Below, in pieces: positions 38,684-48,685 of a DNA stretch of 64,000 nucleotides. Source of the stretch: Mesorhizobium sp. M4B.F.Ca.ET.058.02.1.1. GTDB lineage: Bacteria > Pseudomonadota > Alphaproteobacteria > Rhizobiales > Rhizobiaceae. Every line of letters begins with the position of its first letter. Within the stretch, counting starts at the first letter, position 1. Below the pieces are notes generated by a model that saw nothing but the letters and a program-made list of their open reading frames with translations, did not search any database and was not told the DNA's origin. Where the stretch lies: the NCBI RefSeq assembly GCF_003952505.1, contig NZ_CP034450.1, positions 806,001 through 870,000 of the forward strand, read 5' to 3'. A program made the position numbers and the translations under genes.

Positions 38684-39841
38684 ATGCAGTTTCGCCTTTT
38701 TCCGCCCCTCGCTGGGCTTTGCCTGTTGCTGCTTTCCCTGATCCCGGCCAACGCACAGCTTTTCGAAACCAAGGCGGCGCAAGCCTTCATGATCGATGCC
38801 GACACCGGCACCGTGCTGTTCGCCAAGGATGCCGACAAGCCCATCCCGCCGGCCTCGATGGCCAAGCTGATGACGATGGAAGTGGTCTTCAACGCCATCA
38901 AGTCCGGCCGCATGACGATCAACGACACGTTCCTGGTCAGCGAGAACGCCTGGCGCACCGGCGGCGCGCCGTCCGGCACATCGACCATGTTCGCCAAGCT
39001 CAAATCGCCGGTTCGCGTCGAGGACCTGATCCAAGGCGTGACGGTGCAGGCCGCCAATGACGGCTGCATCGTGCTGGCCGAGGGCATGGCCGGCTCGGAG
39101 GCCAATTTCGCCGTGCAGATGACCGAGCGCGCCCGCGAACTCGGCCTGCAGAAATCGACCTTCGTGAACGCCACCGGCCTGCCGGCAGACGGCCAGCAGA
39201 CGACGGTTCGGGAGCTTGCGCAGCTGGCGCTGCATATCTGGCGCGACTACCCCGATTTCTATCGCTACTACGGCCAGGCGGATTTCACCTGGAACAAGAT
39301 CACCCAGAAGAATCGAAACCCGCTATTGGCCATGGGCATCGAGGCCGATGGCTTCGTCGCCGGCATGAGCGAGGCGGCTGGCTTCGGCATTGTCGGCTCG
39401 GTCAGCCACAACGGTACCCGCGTCATCGTCGCGATGAGCGGGCTGGCGAGTGATCGCGAACGCTCCGAGGAGGCGCGCAAGCTGCTCGACTGGGGCGTCC
39501 GCTCATTCCAGAAGACCGAGATCTTTGCCAAGGACGAGGTGGTCGGCGAGGCCCAAGTGTTCGGCGGCGCCAAATCCGGCGTGGCGCTCAAGGCGAAAGG
39601 ACCGATCGATATTTTCCTGCCGATCGCCAACCGCGACAAGCTGACCGCAAGAATCGTCTATGACGGGCCGGTCTCGGCGCCTGTGGAGGAGGGGCAGCCG
39701 GTGGGCAAGCTGCGCGTCTGGATCGGCGACACGCTGAGCCAGGAGACGCCGCTTTTCGCCGCCGAAACGGTCGGCGTCGGCACGCTGCCGCAGCGCGCGC
39801 TCGATGCCGCCAAGGAACTGGCCGTCGGCTGGCTGCGTTAG
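38684..39841 (+). CDS. dacF: penicillin-binding-protein 5-like D,D-carboxypeptidase homologue with altered motifs
   Basis: 385 residues from the ATG at 38684, chosen because it begins the signal peptide MQFRLFPPLAGLCLLLLSLIPANA; an ATG at 38648 is the alternative. SxxK is intact (Ser58-Met-Ala-Lys61), but the SxN motif is Ala123-Ala124-Asn125 and the KTG motif is Val225-Ala226-Gly227. The C-terminal PBP5-type beta domain is present. The family removes the terminal D-Ala of peptidoglycan stems; with two of three motifs changed this copy may bind without normal turnover. It lies between rlpA and tmk. Confidence 0.85.
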   Translation: MQFRLFPPLAGLCLLLLSLIPANAQLFETKAAQAFMIDADTGTVLFAKDADKPIPPASMAKLMTMEVVFNAIKSGRMTINDTFLVSENAWRTGGAPSGTSTMFAKLKSPVRVEDLIQGVTVQAANDGCIVLAEGMAGSEANFAVQMTERARELGLQKSTFVNATGLPADGQQTTVRELAQLALHIWRDYPDFYRYYGQADFTWNKITQKNRNPLLAMGIEADGFVAGMSEAAGFGIVGSVSHNGTRVIVAMSGLASDRERSEEARKLLDWGVRSFQKTEIFAKDEVVGEAQVFGGAKSGVALKAKGPIDIFLPIANRDKLTARIVYDGPVSAPVEEGQPVGKLRVWIGDTLSQETPLFAAETVGVGTLPQRALDAAKELAVGWLR

Positions 39842-39904
39842 CGCATAGACCTTTTATCGGACGAGGGCTATGACAGCGTCCAGCATGGGCAGAGGCTTTT
39901 TCCG

Positions 39905-40579
39905 GTGACGAGCGGATTTTTCATCACCTTCGAAGGCGGCGAGGGGGCAGGCAAGTCGACGCAGATCGAGCGGCTGGCAAAGCGGATGCGCGCCAAGAAA
40001 TATGACGTCCTCGTCACCCGCGAGCCCGGCGGCTCGCCGGGCGCCGAGGCGGTGCGGCATGTGCTGCTTTCCGGCGCCGCCGAGCCCTTCGGCCCCAAGA
40101 TGGAGGCGCTGCTGTTCGCCGCCGCCCGTTCCGACCATGTCGAGCAGGTCATCCGGCCGGCGGTCGAGCGCGGGTCGATCGTGCTCTGCGACCGCTTCAT
40201 CGATTCCTCGCGTGTCTACCAGGGCGTCACTGGTGGTCTCGATCCAGCCTTCATGGCGACGCTGGAGGAGGTCGCCATCAACGGCATGGTGCCCGACATG
40301 ACGCTGATCTTCGACATCGATCCCATCGAGGGCCTGCGGCGCGCCACCGCCCGCCGCGGCGCCAATGACGGCCCCGACCGCTTCGAGAAGGAAACGCTCG
40401 ATATCCATCGCCGCCGGCGCGAGGCCTTTCTCGCCATCGCCGAGGCCGAGCCAGAGCGTTGCATAGTCGTCGACGCCTCCGCCGACCCAGAGACGGTTGA
40501 GAATGTCGTCACCGCCGCCGTCTTCGCGGCGCTGGAGACGATAACGCCGGCCGAGAAGCGGCAGACAGCGACGGCATGA
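39905..40579 (+). CDS. tmk: thymidylate kinase
   Basis: 224 residues from GTG at 39905. It makes dTDP from dTMP and ATP. The P-loop is [11 protein letters not shown] (9-19), followed by the DR(E/x) region [11 protein letters not shown], the DRFIDSS segment at about 97-103, and a LID-like [14 protein letters not shown]. It overlaps holB by ATGA, a common arrangement in alphaproteobacteria. Confidence 0.96.
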   Translation: MTSGFFITFEGGEGAGKSTQIERLAKRMRAKKYDVLVTREPGGSPGAEAVRHVLLSGAAEPFGPKMEALLFAAARSDHVEQVIRPAVERGSIVLCDRFIDSSRVYQGVTGGLDPAFMATLEEVAINGMVPDMTLIFDIDPIEGLRRATARRGANDGPDRFEKETLDIHRRRREAFLAIAEAEPERCIVVDASADPETVENVVTAAVFAALETITPAEKRQTATA

Positions 40580-41631
40580 TCTTCGAACGCATCGCCCCCG
40601 AGCAGCACGACACGCTGGACGGCGTGCCGGAACCGTCCGAGACGGCTCGCCTTGTCGGCCACCATCAGGCGGCATCCATGCTCGTGGCGGCCTATCGCGC
40701 CGGCAAGCTGCCGCACGCATTGATCCTTGCCGGGCCGGTCGGCATCGGCAAGGCGACGCTGGCCTTTCACCTTGCGCATCATCTCCTAAGGCATCCGGCC
40801 TTCGAGCGGGCGCCGGAGACGATCGCCCAACCTGACCCGGCCTCATCCTTGTTTCGCCAGATCGCCACGGGGGCGCATCCTTCGGTGCTGCACCTGACCC
40901 GGCCGGCCAACGACAAGACCAAGAGCTTCAAGACGGTCGTCACCGTGGACGAGATCCGCAAGGTCAGCCGCTTCCTGTCGATGACCTCGCACGACGGCAG
41001 CTACCGCATCGTTATCGTCGACCCGGCCGACGACATGAACACCAATGCCGCCAATGCCTTGCTGAAGAATCTGGAGGAGCCGCCGGCGCGCACGCTGTTC
41101 ATCCTGATCGTGCATGCGCCGGGCAGCCTTTTGCCGACCATCCGGTCGCGCTGCCAGATGGTGCGGCTGACGCCGCTCGGCGACGAGGAGTTGATGACCG
41201 TTCTGCAAGGCATCGAGCCGCCGCCACCCGAGGAGCCGGCTGCGCGCGCGGCACTTGCGGAGCGGGCAGGCGGCAGCGCCCGCAACGCGATCCTTCTGAC
41301 CCAATATGGCGGGCTGGAGATCGCGGCCGCGCTCGACGCCCTGGTTGCGGCGAGGAAGGGCGACGTCGCCGGCGCCCACCGGCTTGCCGAGGCGGTTGCC
41401 GGCCGCGACCAGGCGATCCAGTTCGACATCTTCAACCGACACGCGCTTGACCTGTTGTCCTCACGCGCCAGCGAGGCGGCACTCGCCGGCGATCTGGCGC
41501 GGGCCAAAGCCCTGTCCGAAGCTTGGCAGGAAGCCCAGAACGCTATATCTGAGACCGAGACCTACAATCTCGACAAGAAGCAGCACGCTCTGATCATGAT
41601 CGACCGCCTGAATTCTGCGATGCGAATGTGA
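40576..41631 (+). CDS. holB: DNA polymerase III delta-prime subunit
   Basis: 351 residues. Clamp-loader subunit. AAA+ motifs: P-loop [13 protein letters not shown] at about 54-66, sensor region [35 protein letters not shown] (here in parts: [18 protein letters not shown] and [17 protein letters not shown]) and SRCQ (sensor 1/SRC motif). The C-terminal domain is helical. It lies between tmk and metG. Confidence 0.95.
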   Translation: MIFERIAPEQHDTLDGVPEPSETARLVGHHQAASMLVAAYRAGKLPHALILAGPVGIGKATLAFHLAHHLLRHPAFERAPETIAQPDPASSLFRQIATGAHPSVLHLTRPANDKTKSFKTVVTVDEIRKVSRFLSMTSHDGSYRIVIVDPADDMNTNAANALLKNLEEPPARTLFILIVHAPGSLLPTIRSRCQMVRLTPLGDEELMTVLQGIEPPPPEEPAARAALAERAGGSARNAILLTQYGGLEIAAALDALVAARKGDVAGAHRLAEAVAGRDQAIQFDIFNRHALDLLSSRASEAALAGDLARAKALSEAWQEAQNAISETETYNLDKKQHALIMIDRLNSAMRM

Positions 41632-41714
41632 TGGCCCGCTCGGGATGGCAATCGCCATGCCGATAGGATATCCACCCCCACAACTCACATTCAGACTTTC
41701 ATGACGGTTCATTC

Positions 41715-43265
41715 ATGTCACGCGACACATTCTACATCACGACCGCGATATCCTACCCGAACGGCAAGCCGCATATCGGCCATGCCTACGAGCTGATCGC
41801 CACCGACGCGCTCGCCCGCTTCCAGCGCCTTGATGGCAAGCAGGTCTTCTTCCTCACCGGCACCGACGAGCACGGCATCAAGATGCTGCAGACGGCGCGC
41901 AAGGATGGCCTCTCGCCGCGCGAACTCGCCGACCGCAACTCGGCCGAATTCAGGCGCATGGCGGCGGTGCTCAACGCCTCCAATGATGATTTCATCCGCA
42001 CCACCGAGGAGCGCCACTACGCGTCCTCGCAGGCGATCTGGAAGGCGATGGCCGCCAATGGCGATATCTACAAGGGCGGCTATGCCGGCTGGTATTCGGT
42101 GCGCGACGAGGCCTATTACGGCGAGGAGGAGACCGAGGTTCGGGCCGACAACGTCCGCTACGGGCCGCAGGGGACGCCGGTCGAATGGGTCGAGGAAGAG
42201 AGCTATTTCTTCCGGCTTTCGGCCTATCAGGACAAGCTCACAGCGCTTTACGAAAGCCAGCCCGACTTCATCGGCCCCGCAGAGCGGCGCAACGAGGTGA
42301 TGAGTTTCGTCAAGTCGGGGCTGAAGGACCTGTCGGTCTCGCGCACCACTTTCGACTGGGGCGTGCCGGTGCCCGGCGACGAGAAGCACGTGATGTATGT
42401 GTGGGTCGACGCCTTGACCAACTACATCACCGGCCTCGGCTATCCCGATGAAAACGCTGAGAATTGGAAATTCTGGCCGGCGGATGCGCACATCATCGGC
42501 AAGGACATCGTGCGCTTCCATGCCGTCTATTGGCCGGCCTTCCTGATGTCGGCGGGAATCCCGCTGCCCAAGCGCGTCTTCGGCCACGGCTTCCTGTTCA
42601 ACCGCGGCGAGAAGATGTCGAAGTCGGTCGGCAACGTCATCGACCCGTTCACCATGGCCGAGCACTACGGCGTCGACCAGGTGCGCTATTTCTTCCTGCG
42701 CGAGGTGCCATTCGGACAGGACGGCAACTACAGCCATGAAGCGATCGTCAACCGCACCAACGCGGATCTCGCCAACGGGCTCGGCAATCTGGCGCAGCGC
42801 TCGCTGTCGATGATCGCCAAGAACTGCGGCGGCGTGGTGCCGAAGCGCGGCGAATTGACGGAGGCCGACGGCGCCATCCTCGATCAGGCGGTCGAAGCGC
42901 TGGCGACGGCACGCAAGGCGATGGCGGAGCAGGGCATCCATCTGGCGCTGGCGGCGATTTTCGGCGTGGTGGCGGAAGCCGATCGCTATTTTGCTTCCCA
43001 GGAACCCTGGGCGCTGCGGAAAACCGATCCCGTGCGCATGGAGACGGTGCTGTGGACAACGGCAGAACTCGTCCGGCGGGTGACGGTGCTGTGCCAGCCC
43101 TTCATTCCGGGATCTGCCGCGAAGCTGCTCGACCTGCTGGCGGTACCGGCGGACAAGCGCAATTTCGAGCATGTCCATGCCGACCATGCGCTGGTGCCGG
43201 GCACGGCCCTGCCGGCGCCCGAGGGCGTGTTCCCGCGTTATGTCGAGCAGGATGCCAAAGCCTGA
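41715..43265 (+). CDS. metG: methionyl-tRNA synthetase
   Basis: 516 residues, the short form without the C-terminal tRNA-binding extension. Class I signatures: HIGH (PHIGHAY at 20-26) and KMSKS (KMSKSVGN at about 297). The anticodon-binding helical domain includes [15 protein letters not shown]. It loads Met onto tRNA. Its TGA shares a base with the next ATG (tatD). Confidence 0.97.
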   Translation: MSRDTFYITTAISYPNGKPHIGHAYELIATDALARFQRLDGKQVFFLTGTDEHGIKMLQTARKDGLSPRELADRNSAEFRRMAAVLNASNDDFIRTTEERHYASSQAIWKAMAANGDIYKGGYAGWYSVRDEAYYGEEETEVRADNVRYGPQGTPVEWVEEESYFFRLSAYQDKLTALYESQPDFIGPAERRNEVMSFVKSGLKDLSVSRTTFDWGVPVPGDEKHVMYVWVDALTNYITGLGYPDENAENWKFWPADAHIIGKDIVRFHAVYWPAFLMSAGIPLPKRVFGHGFLFNRGEKMSKSVGNVIDPFTMAEHYGVDQVRYFFLREVPFGQDGNYSHEAIVNRTNADLANGLGNLAQRSLSMIAKNCGGVVPKRGELTEADGAILDQAVEALATARKAMAEQGIHLALAAIFGVVAEADRYFASQEPWALRKTDPVRMETVLWTTAELVRRVTVLCQPFIPGSAAKLLDLLAVPADKRNFEHVHADHALVPGTALPAPEGVFPRYVEQDAKA

Positions 43266-44059
43266 TGCTGGTCGACAGTCATTGCCATCTCGACTTTCCG
43301 GACTTCGCCGAGGAGCGGGCGGCCATCGTCGCCCGCGCCCTCGCGGCCGGCATCGGCCGCATGGTGACGATCTCGACACGTGTGAGGCGGTTTCAGCAAA
43401 TACTTGAAATTGCTGAGACTTTTGATGAGGTCTATTGCTCGGTCGGCACCCATCCACACAATGCGGCGGAAGAACTCGACGTGACCGCCGACGAGCTGGT
43501 GCGCCTTTCCGCGCACCCAAAGGTGGTGGCGATCGGCGAGGCCGGGCTCGACTATTTCTACGACCGCGCCCCGCGCGATGCGCAGGCGCAAGGTTTTCGC
43601 ACTCATATCGCGGCGGCGCGCCAGACCGGCCTGCCGCTGGTCATCCATTCTCGCGATGCCGACGACGACATGGCCGCGATCCTCGAAGACGAGACAGGGA
43701 AGGGCGCTTTCCCCTTCATTCTGCATTGTTTTTCGTCGGGGCGCAGGCTGGCCGAGGTCGGCGTCGCGCTTGGCGGCTACGTCTCGTTCTCCGGCATCCT
43801 GACCTTCAAGAACTCGACCGATTTGCGCGCCATCGCCGCCAACGTGCCGCGTGACCGGCTGCTGGTCGAAACCGATGCGCCTTATCTCGCGCCGATCCCG
43901 TTTCGCGGCAAGCGCAACGAGCCGGCCTATGTCGCCAACACCGCCAGGGTGCTGGCCGAGACGATCGGCGTCGGCGAGGCCGAGATCGCCGATATCACCA
44001 CGGACAATGTCTTCCGGCTGTTCCGGAAGATGCCGCGCCCCGACGCGCCGGGCGCCTGA
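43265..44059 (+). CDS. tatD: TatD-family metal-dependent hydrolase/DNase
   Basis: 264 residues from the ATG at 43265 that overlaps the metG stop. Metal ligands: HCHLD (SHCHLDFPD), Glu in GEAGLDYFYD, His in LPLVIHSRD, His in LHCFSSG and Asp in ETDAPYLAP. TatD proteins are 3'-5' exonucleases in DNA repair and degradation. The order metG-tatD-MBL hydrolase is conserved in rhizobia. Confidence 0.93.
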   Translation: MLVDSHCHLDFPDFAEERAAIVARALAAGIGRMVTISTRVRRFQQILEIAETFDEVYCSVGTHPHNAAEELDVTADELVRLSAHPKVVAIGEAGLDYFYDRAPRDAQAQGFRTHIAAARQTGLPLVIHSRDADDDMAAILEDETGKGAFPFILHCFSSGRRLAEVGVALGGYVSFSGILTFKNSTDLRAIAANVPRDRLLVETDAPYLAPIPFRGKRNEPAYVANTARVLAETIGVGEAEIADITTDNVFRLFRKMPRPDAPGA

Positions 44060-44062
44060 GGC

Positions 44063-44881
44063 ATGAGCGACCGGCTGCGCCTCACCATCCTCGGCTGCGG
44101 CTCGTCGCCCGGCACGCCGCGCATCACCGGCGACTGGGGCGATTGCGATCCCGCCAATCCCAGGAACCGGCGCATGCGCGCGGCCGCGCTGGTCGAGCGG
44201 GTCGCGGCGAACGGTGGCCGCACAACGGTCGTCATCGACACCGGGCCGGATTTCCGCGAGCAGATGCTTCTGGCGTCCGTCAAACGCATCGACGCGGTCG
44301 TCTACACGCATCCGCATGCCGACCATATCCACGGCATCGATGACCTGCGCGGCTATGTGCTGGAACAGCGCCACTTGATTGACATCCACGCCGACCAGCC
44401 GACGATGCAGCGCCTGCGTGAGGCGTTCAGCTATTGTTTCGAGACGCCGCCGGGCAGTTCGTACCCGCCGATCGTCAGGCCGCATCTCATCGACCATGCC
44501 AGGCCGGTGGTGATCGAAGGCGAGGGGGGTCCCCTCACCCTCGAGCCGCTGCCGCAAATCCATGGCGACATCATCTCGCTTGGCTTCCGCGCCGGCGGGC
44601 TCGCCTATTGCCCTGACATCAGCGACTTCCCCGACGCCACCGCCGAGCGGCTGCGCGATCTCGATATGCTGGTGATCGACGCGCTGCAGTACAACACCCA
44701 TCCGAGCCATCTGTCGCTCGGCCAGGCGCTCGGCTGGATCGACAGACTGGCGCCGAAAAACGCCGTGCTGACGCACATGCATGTGCCGCTCGACTATGCC
44801 AAGGTGATGGCCGAGACGCCGGATCATATCGTGCCGGCATATGACGGCATGGCGATTGAAATTACTTACGAATCCGAATGA
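44063..44881 (+). CDS. MBL-fold metallohydrolase (PhnP-like)
   Basis: 272 residues, three bases after tatD. The metallo-beta-lactamase signature HPHADHIHGIDD (about 75-86) and later LTHMHVPLDY supply the metal ligands, and CGSSPGTP near the start is typical of the phosphodiesterase PhnP/RNase Z-like group. Substrate unknown; cyclic phosphate cleavage is likely for this subfamily. Cotranscribed with metG and tatD. Confidence 0.9.
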   Translation: MSDRLRLTILGCGSSPGTPRITGDWGDCDPANPRNRRMRAAALVERVAANGGRTTVVIDTGPDFREQMLLASVKRIDAVVYTHPHADHIHGIDDLRGYVLEQRHLIDIHADQPTMQRLREAFSYCFETPPGSSYPPIVRPHLIDHARPVVIEGEGGPLTLEPLPQIHGDIISLGFRAGGLAYCPDISDFPDATAERLRDLDMLVIDALQYNTHPSHLSLGQALGWIDRLAPKNAVLTHMHVPLDYAKVMAETPDHIVPAYDGMAIEITYESE

Positions 44882-44912
44882 TAGGTGACGTCTTTCATAG
44901 AGGCTGTGAGCC

Positions 44913-45677
44913 ATGAAGTCGTTCAAACTGCCCAGAGATCAAGGAAACTTGCTCTATCATGATATCCTGGGCGCCGGTGTCCCGCTAATTTTCGTTCATG
45001 GCCTTGGTTGCGCTTCTTCCTGCGACTATCCGCGCGTCGCCTGCGATGCTGCGCTGATGGGCAAGCGAATGGTGCTGGTCGATCTGCTTGGATTTGGTTT
45101 CAGCGACCGGCCGGCTGACTTCAGCTATACGATCGATGATCAGGCGCGGATTTTGGTGGAACTTATCAATGAGTTGGCCCCCGAGAGGCTGGATCTATTC
45201 GGCCACAGCATGGGCGGTTCCATTGCTATCGTTGCTGCAAGCCTGATTGGCGATCGCGTCCGGAACCTCGTTTTGAGCGAGCCCAATCTCGATCCAGGTG
45301 GAGGCTTCTTCAGCGGGAAAGTCGCCGGCATGGACGAGGTCGACTACGTGGCCCATGGCCACGAGGATTTGGTGAGAATGTCCAAAGCGGACGGCAATGG
45401 CATCTGGGCAGCTTCGTTGTCGGTCAGCGCCCCATATGCCGTTCATCGGGCAGCAACATCACTGATCGTCGGCAGCAATCCGTCCTGGCGTGAATTGCTT
45501 GTTGGGATGACGATGCCAAGGACTGTTATCTTCGGCGAAGAGTCCTTGCCGGACGAAGATACCCAACGTCTGTCCCAACTGGGAATCAACGTCTGTGTCG
45601 TGCCGCAAGCCGGACATGCCATGGCCTGTCAAAACCCGGCGGGGTTGGCGAAAGCGTTGCGGCAATCGACCTCCTGA
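44913..45677 (+). CDS. alpha/beta-fold hydrolase
   Basis: 254 residues. It has the oxyanion segment FVHGLG, the nucleophile elbow GHSMGGS (about 94-100), the acid Asp/Glu region around residue 210 and a C-terminal His in QAGHAMA. The substrate is not predictable. It lies between the MBL gene and a convergent DUF1835 gene. Confidence 0.85.
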   Translation: MKSFKLPRDQGNLLYHDILGAGVPLIFVHGLGCASSCDYPRVACDAALMGKRMVLVDLLGFGFSDRPADFSYTIDDQARILVELINELAPERLDLFGHSMGGSIAIVAASLIGDRVRNLVLSEPNLDPGGGFFSGKVAGMDEVDYVAHGHEDLVRMSKADGNGIWAASLSVSAPYAVHRAATSLIVGSNPSWRELLVGMTMPRTVIFGEESLPDEDTQRLSQLGINVCVVPQAGHAMACQNPAGLAKALRQSTS

Positions 45678-45761
45678 TCGGCGCATCGCCCTAAGTATCA
45701 GTTCCATAATCTATCTTATGCGACTTTCTGATGTGTATCTCGGAGATGGCGAAACGCCATG

Positions 45762-46580
45762 TTATCCGGTCCCGCTCGCCAACCGTACGGAGCTGTTGCG
45801 CATCCGCACGCCGTCGCCCTTCATCTCAAAAACGCCCTCGTCGACAAGTGCTCGGACGCGAGACCAGAGCACGAGATCTCCACAGTGAAGGCCATCGTCC
45901 CCCAAAGCGACAAGGATTTTGGCGACCACAAGACTGCATTTCTCCCAATCGTCCGTCACATGTGACGTCACCGCTTTATCGAAATACCTGATGGGCTCTG
46001 AATGAAGGCCAAGGTCGGCTGCGACGCGAAAAGCTGCATTCTCAGCACGAAGCCTTTTCCATAAATCGCGGTAAACCTGCAACTCCTTTCCGGTCAAAGT
46101 CGTCTGACGTTCCAAGAGCCGCGCTCTGATAATACTATCTGACGGCACGAGCCCGAACGATCCTGCCCGCCAGGTCGTAGACTCGGACCCATCGGACGTC
46201 CGAGTGAACTCGACCTCGGTTATGTCGACCACTCGAAATGGATGATCGCCAATCCGCGAAACAAATTCGAGGAAGCCTGCAAATTCCATAGCGCTTTGCC
46301 GACATACCCATGCGACCGGCGCGATGTCCCTGCCCGTTGCGCGGCTCCAGAAAAGATCGGTCTCTTGTTCGAGGTCCGGCTGCCTTTCGAAGCCCAATGT
46401 GTCTTCCATCCATCGGGCGCGAATATCTGCCGCGGGCGGGTCGATAGGGCCAAAGCTCAGGTCGTCCGGCAACCCGATGACGGTTGCGTTCAGGCCCATA
46501 TGAGCGAGGGACCAACGCAGGCTGCCGGCGGCCGACGTATTGAAGACCACGTGAACAACAGGTTTTTGAGGCGTTATCAT
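45762..46580 (-). CDS. DUF1835 domain protein
   Basis: 272 residues from the ATG at 46580 (MITPQKPVVHVVFNTSAAGSL); a TTG at 46637 would extend it by 19 residues. The N-terminus with VHVVFNTSAAGSLRWSL ... VIGLPDDLSFGPIDP is the DUF1835 signature, and the second half is the DUF3658-like region usually paired with it. Function unknown. It is convergent with the hydrolase gene. Confidence 0.8.
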   Translation of the reverse strand: MITPQKPVVHVVFNTSAAGSLRWSLAHMGLNATVIGLPDDLSFGPIDPPAADIRARWMEDTLGFERQPDLEQETDLFWSRATGRDIAPVAWVCRQSAMEFAGFLEFVSRIGDHPFRVVDITEVEFTRTSDGSESTTWRAGSFGLVPSDSIIRARLLERQTTLTGKELQVYRDLWKRLRAENAAFRVAADLGLHSEPIRYFDKAVTSHVTDDWEKCSLVVAKILVALGDDGLHCGDLVLWSRVRALVDEGVFEMKGDGVRMRNSSVRLASGTG

Positions 46581-46711
46581 CCACAGACACCACTGCTCGT
46601 CTGACTTCTCAAGGCACGATCGCGTAAAGTATTTCAAAACTCCAGGGTGAAGTAACTACCTGCCCCAAGCCGCTGGCGCCCACGAACTTTACAACGAAGG
46701 TCCACAAAGAA

Positions 46712-47623
46712 ATGACCGCTGCACCTTCCTTTCTCGGCTTTCCCGATCACCTCGCTGATGGCCACTTGCCCCGCGCGGTCATCTTCGGCGCCGGTCACGG
46801 CAGCACCTACCCCGGCAAGGACAGCAGCGGCTATGCCTTGGCCGCCGACGCCATCCGCGCGGCGAGCCAGGACGACGCCCGTCTGGTCGGGCACTGGGAT
46901 TTCGATCTCGGCGGCCCGCTGTTCGACGGCAAGCCGGCCTGCTGCGTCGACGCCGGCAACATCTTGACCACCATGCGTGACAATGCTGGAAACCGGGCGC
47001 GGATCGAGGTCAAGACACGCGAGGTCCTGGCTTTGCCGGCCGTGCCGATCCTGCTCGGCGGTGACGATTCTGTGCCCATTCCCTTTCTCGCCGGTTTTGC
47101 CGACCACAGGCCGGTCTGGGTCCTTCAGATCGACGCCCACATCGACTGGCGCGACGAGGTCGACGGCGAACGCTACGGCTATTCGAACCCGATGCGCCGG
47201 GTGAGCGAGATGGCGCATGTCGCCGGCATGGTGCAGGTCGGCATCCGCGGTGTCGGCAGCGCCGGCCTCGCCGAGATCGAAGCGGCGCAGCGCTTTGGCA
47301 GCCGTTTCGTGACCGTCCGCGAGGTTCACGCCCAAGGCATCGACGCCGCTCTGCGGCATATTCCAGAGGGAGCACCGGTCGTCATCACCCTCGACTGCGA
47401 CGGCCTCGACCCCTCCATCATGCCGGGCGTGGCTGCACGGTCGCCTGGCGGCCTCACCTACACGCAGGTGATCGACCTGATCGCGGGCCTCGGCAGACGG
47501 GCCGGGATCGCAGGATTCGACCTAGTCGAACTCTACCCTCCCGCCGACAATGACGGCCTGTCGGCGCTGACTGCGGCGCGCCTTCTCGTCAATGTGATCG
47601 GCGCCATCGTCCGGCAGGTTTGA
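46712..47623 (+). CDS. ureohydrolase (agmatinase/arginase family)
   Basis: 303 residues. Metal-binding motifs: GGDDS (about 112-116) in place of the usual GGDHS, then DAHIDWRDE and TLDCDGLDPSIMPG. The first motif change swaps a His ligand for Asp, as seen in a subset of rhizobial guanidino-hydrolases. It hydrolyses a guanidino compound to urea; agmatine, guanidinobutyrate or another substrate cannot be decided. No polyamine gene is next to it. Confidence 0.88.
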   Translation: MTAAPSFLGFPDHLADGHLPRAVIFGAGHGSTYPGKDSSGYALAADAIRAASQDDARLVGHWDFDLGGPLFDGKPACCVDAGNILTTMRDNAGNRARIEVKTREVLALPAVPILLGGDDSVPIPFLAGFADHRPVWVLQIDAHIDWRDEVDGERYGYSNPMRRVSEMAHVAGMVQVGIRGVGSAGLAEIEAAQRFGSRFVTVREVHAQGIDAALRHIPEGAPVVITLDCDGLDPSIMPGVAARSPGGLTYTQVIDLIAGLGRRAGIAGFDLVELYPPADNDGLSALTAARLLVNVIGAIVRQV

Positions 47624-47639
47624 AAACTCGCGGCGGGCT

Positions 47640-48517
47640 TCACATCGTCAACAGGTCGACCTGATAGCTGAGGGTTCGCTTGGCACCCGGCTCGATCAGC
47701 ATCACGCCCGGTTTGTCGGTGAACTCATCATCGAAATCGATCGGGCTAGCGATGCCATGCCACGGCTCGATGCACAGGAACGGCGCCCCGCCCGGTTTGG
47801 ACCAGATGCCCAGTTCGTTAAACCCCTGCCAAGACATTTCGATCGCTGGCCCGCGCTCTGCGGCATAGCGCACGCTGGGGCTGGCCGGGCGATCCAGGAT
47901 AACGGCGTCGTCGTCGAAGAGCCGCTCGGTGAGCGCGAGCGTCCTGCCTTCGATTGGCGTGGGCTGGAGCGTTGGCAATAACAGGCCGTCCTTCAGGCGG
48001 CGGATCGGCGAGGATTCATTATCGGCAAAGGTTAGCCGATAGGCTTGCTTGGTCTGATCCGGATCTAGCGACCAGTTGAATGCCGGATGCGCCCCGACCG
48101 AGGCCGGCAACAACTCGTCGCCTGTGTTTGTGACCTCGAAGCTCACGCCAAGCCGGCGAGGGCCGACGCTGTAGGTGATGGCGAGGCGAAAGGCGAATGG
48201 ATAGCGAGCTCGCGTCTCGGCGTCGTCAGTCAGGACCAGCGTGCAGGAAGAAGCCCCTGCTCCGCCCAGGCGAACCGCCTGTCGCGGGCAAAGCCATGTT
48301 GCGTCATCGCATAGCTTTGCCCACGATGGCGCAACTGGTCGCCTTTCAACCGGCCGACGATCGGAAACAGCACCGGCGAGTGACGCCGCCATTCCGGGCC
48401 GGCTTGCCACAAAAGCTCTGTGCCCTCGGCATTGCGCAAGGAAACCAGTTCGGCCCCCTGCCCGACTATCGTCGCCGAGATGCCGTCACCATGAAGCGTC
48501 AGGCTGTCCTGTTCCAT
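47640..48517 (-). pseudogene. aldose 1-epimerase-family protein, frameshifted
   Basis: Two frames encode one protein. The N-terminal frame (48517 to about 48255) starts MEQDSLTLHGDGISATIVGQG and includes GTELLWQAGPEWRRHSPVLFPIVG; the second frame (about 48257 to 47640) resumes with ASSCTLVLTDDAETRARYPF and ends LSYQVDLLTM. One extra G in the run at 48254-48257 (CCCC on the plus strand) would join them into about 291 residues. The family interconverts alpha and beta hexose anomers (His and Glu in the IEPWHG segment). A base-calling error is likely. Confidence 0.82.
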
Positions 48518-48685
48518 ATGTCCTCGCGGCTGGCTGGCATGGCCGGCAGGCTACCAAAGGCTTTCGGTGAAACTCAAGAGCCGACGCTGTCGCGATTTCA
48601 CGCCGGCCACCGTCCGAACGAAACGTGGCCGGAGGTTTCCCTCCGGCCACGACCAGGCTCGCAGTGTTGCCTGCTACGGTCCGGT

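Noticed and set aside
41718..43520. 600-codon open frame opposite metG
   Set aside because: It mirrors metG throughout, is Arg/His-rich and has no ribosome site; high-GC shadow.
43238..44926. 562-codon open frame opposite tatD and the MBL gene
   Set aside because: Covers two well-supported genes in antisense and has no family motif.
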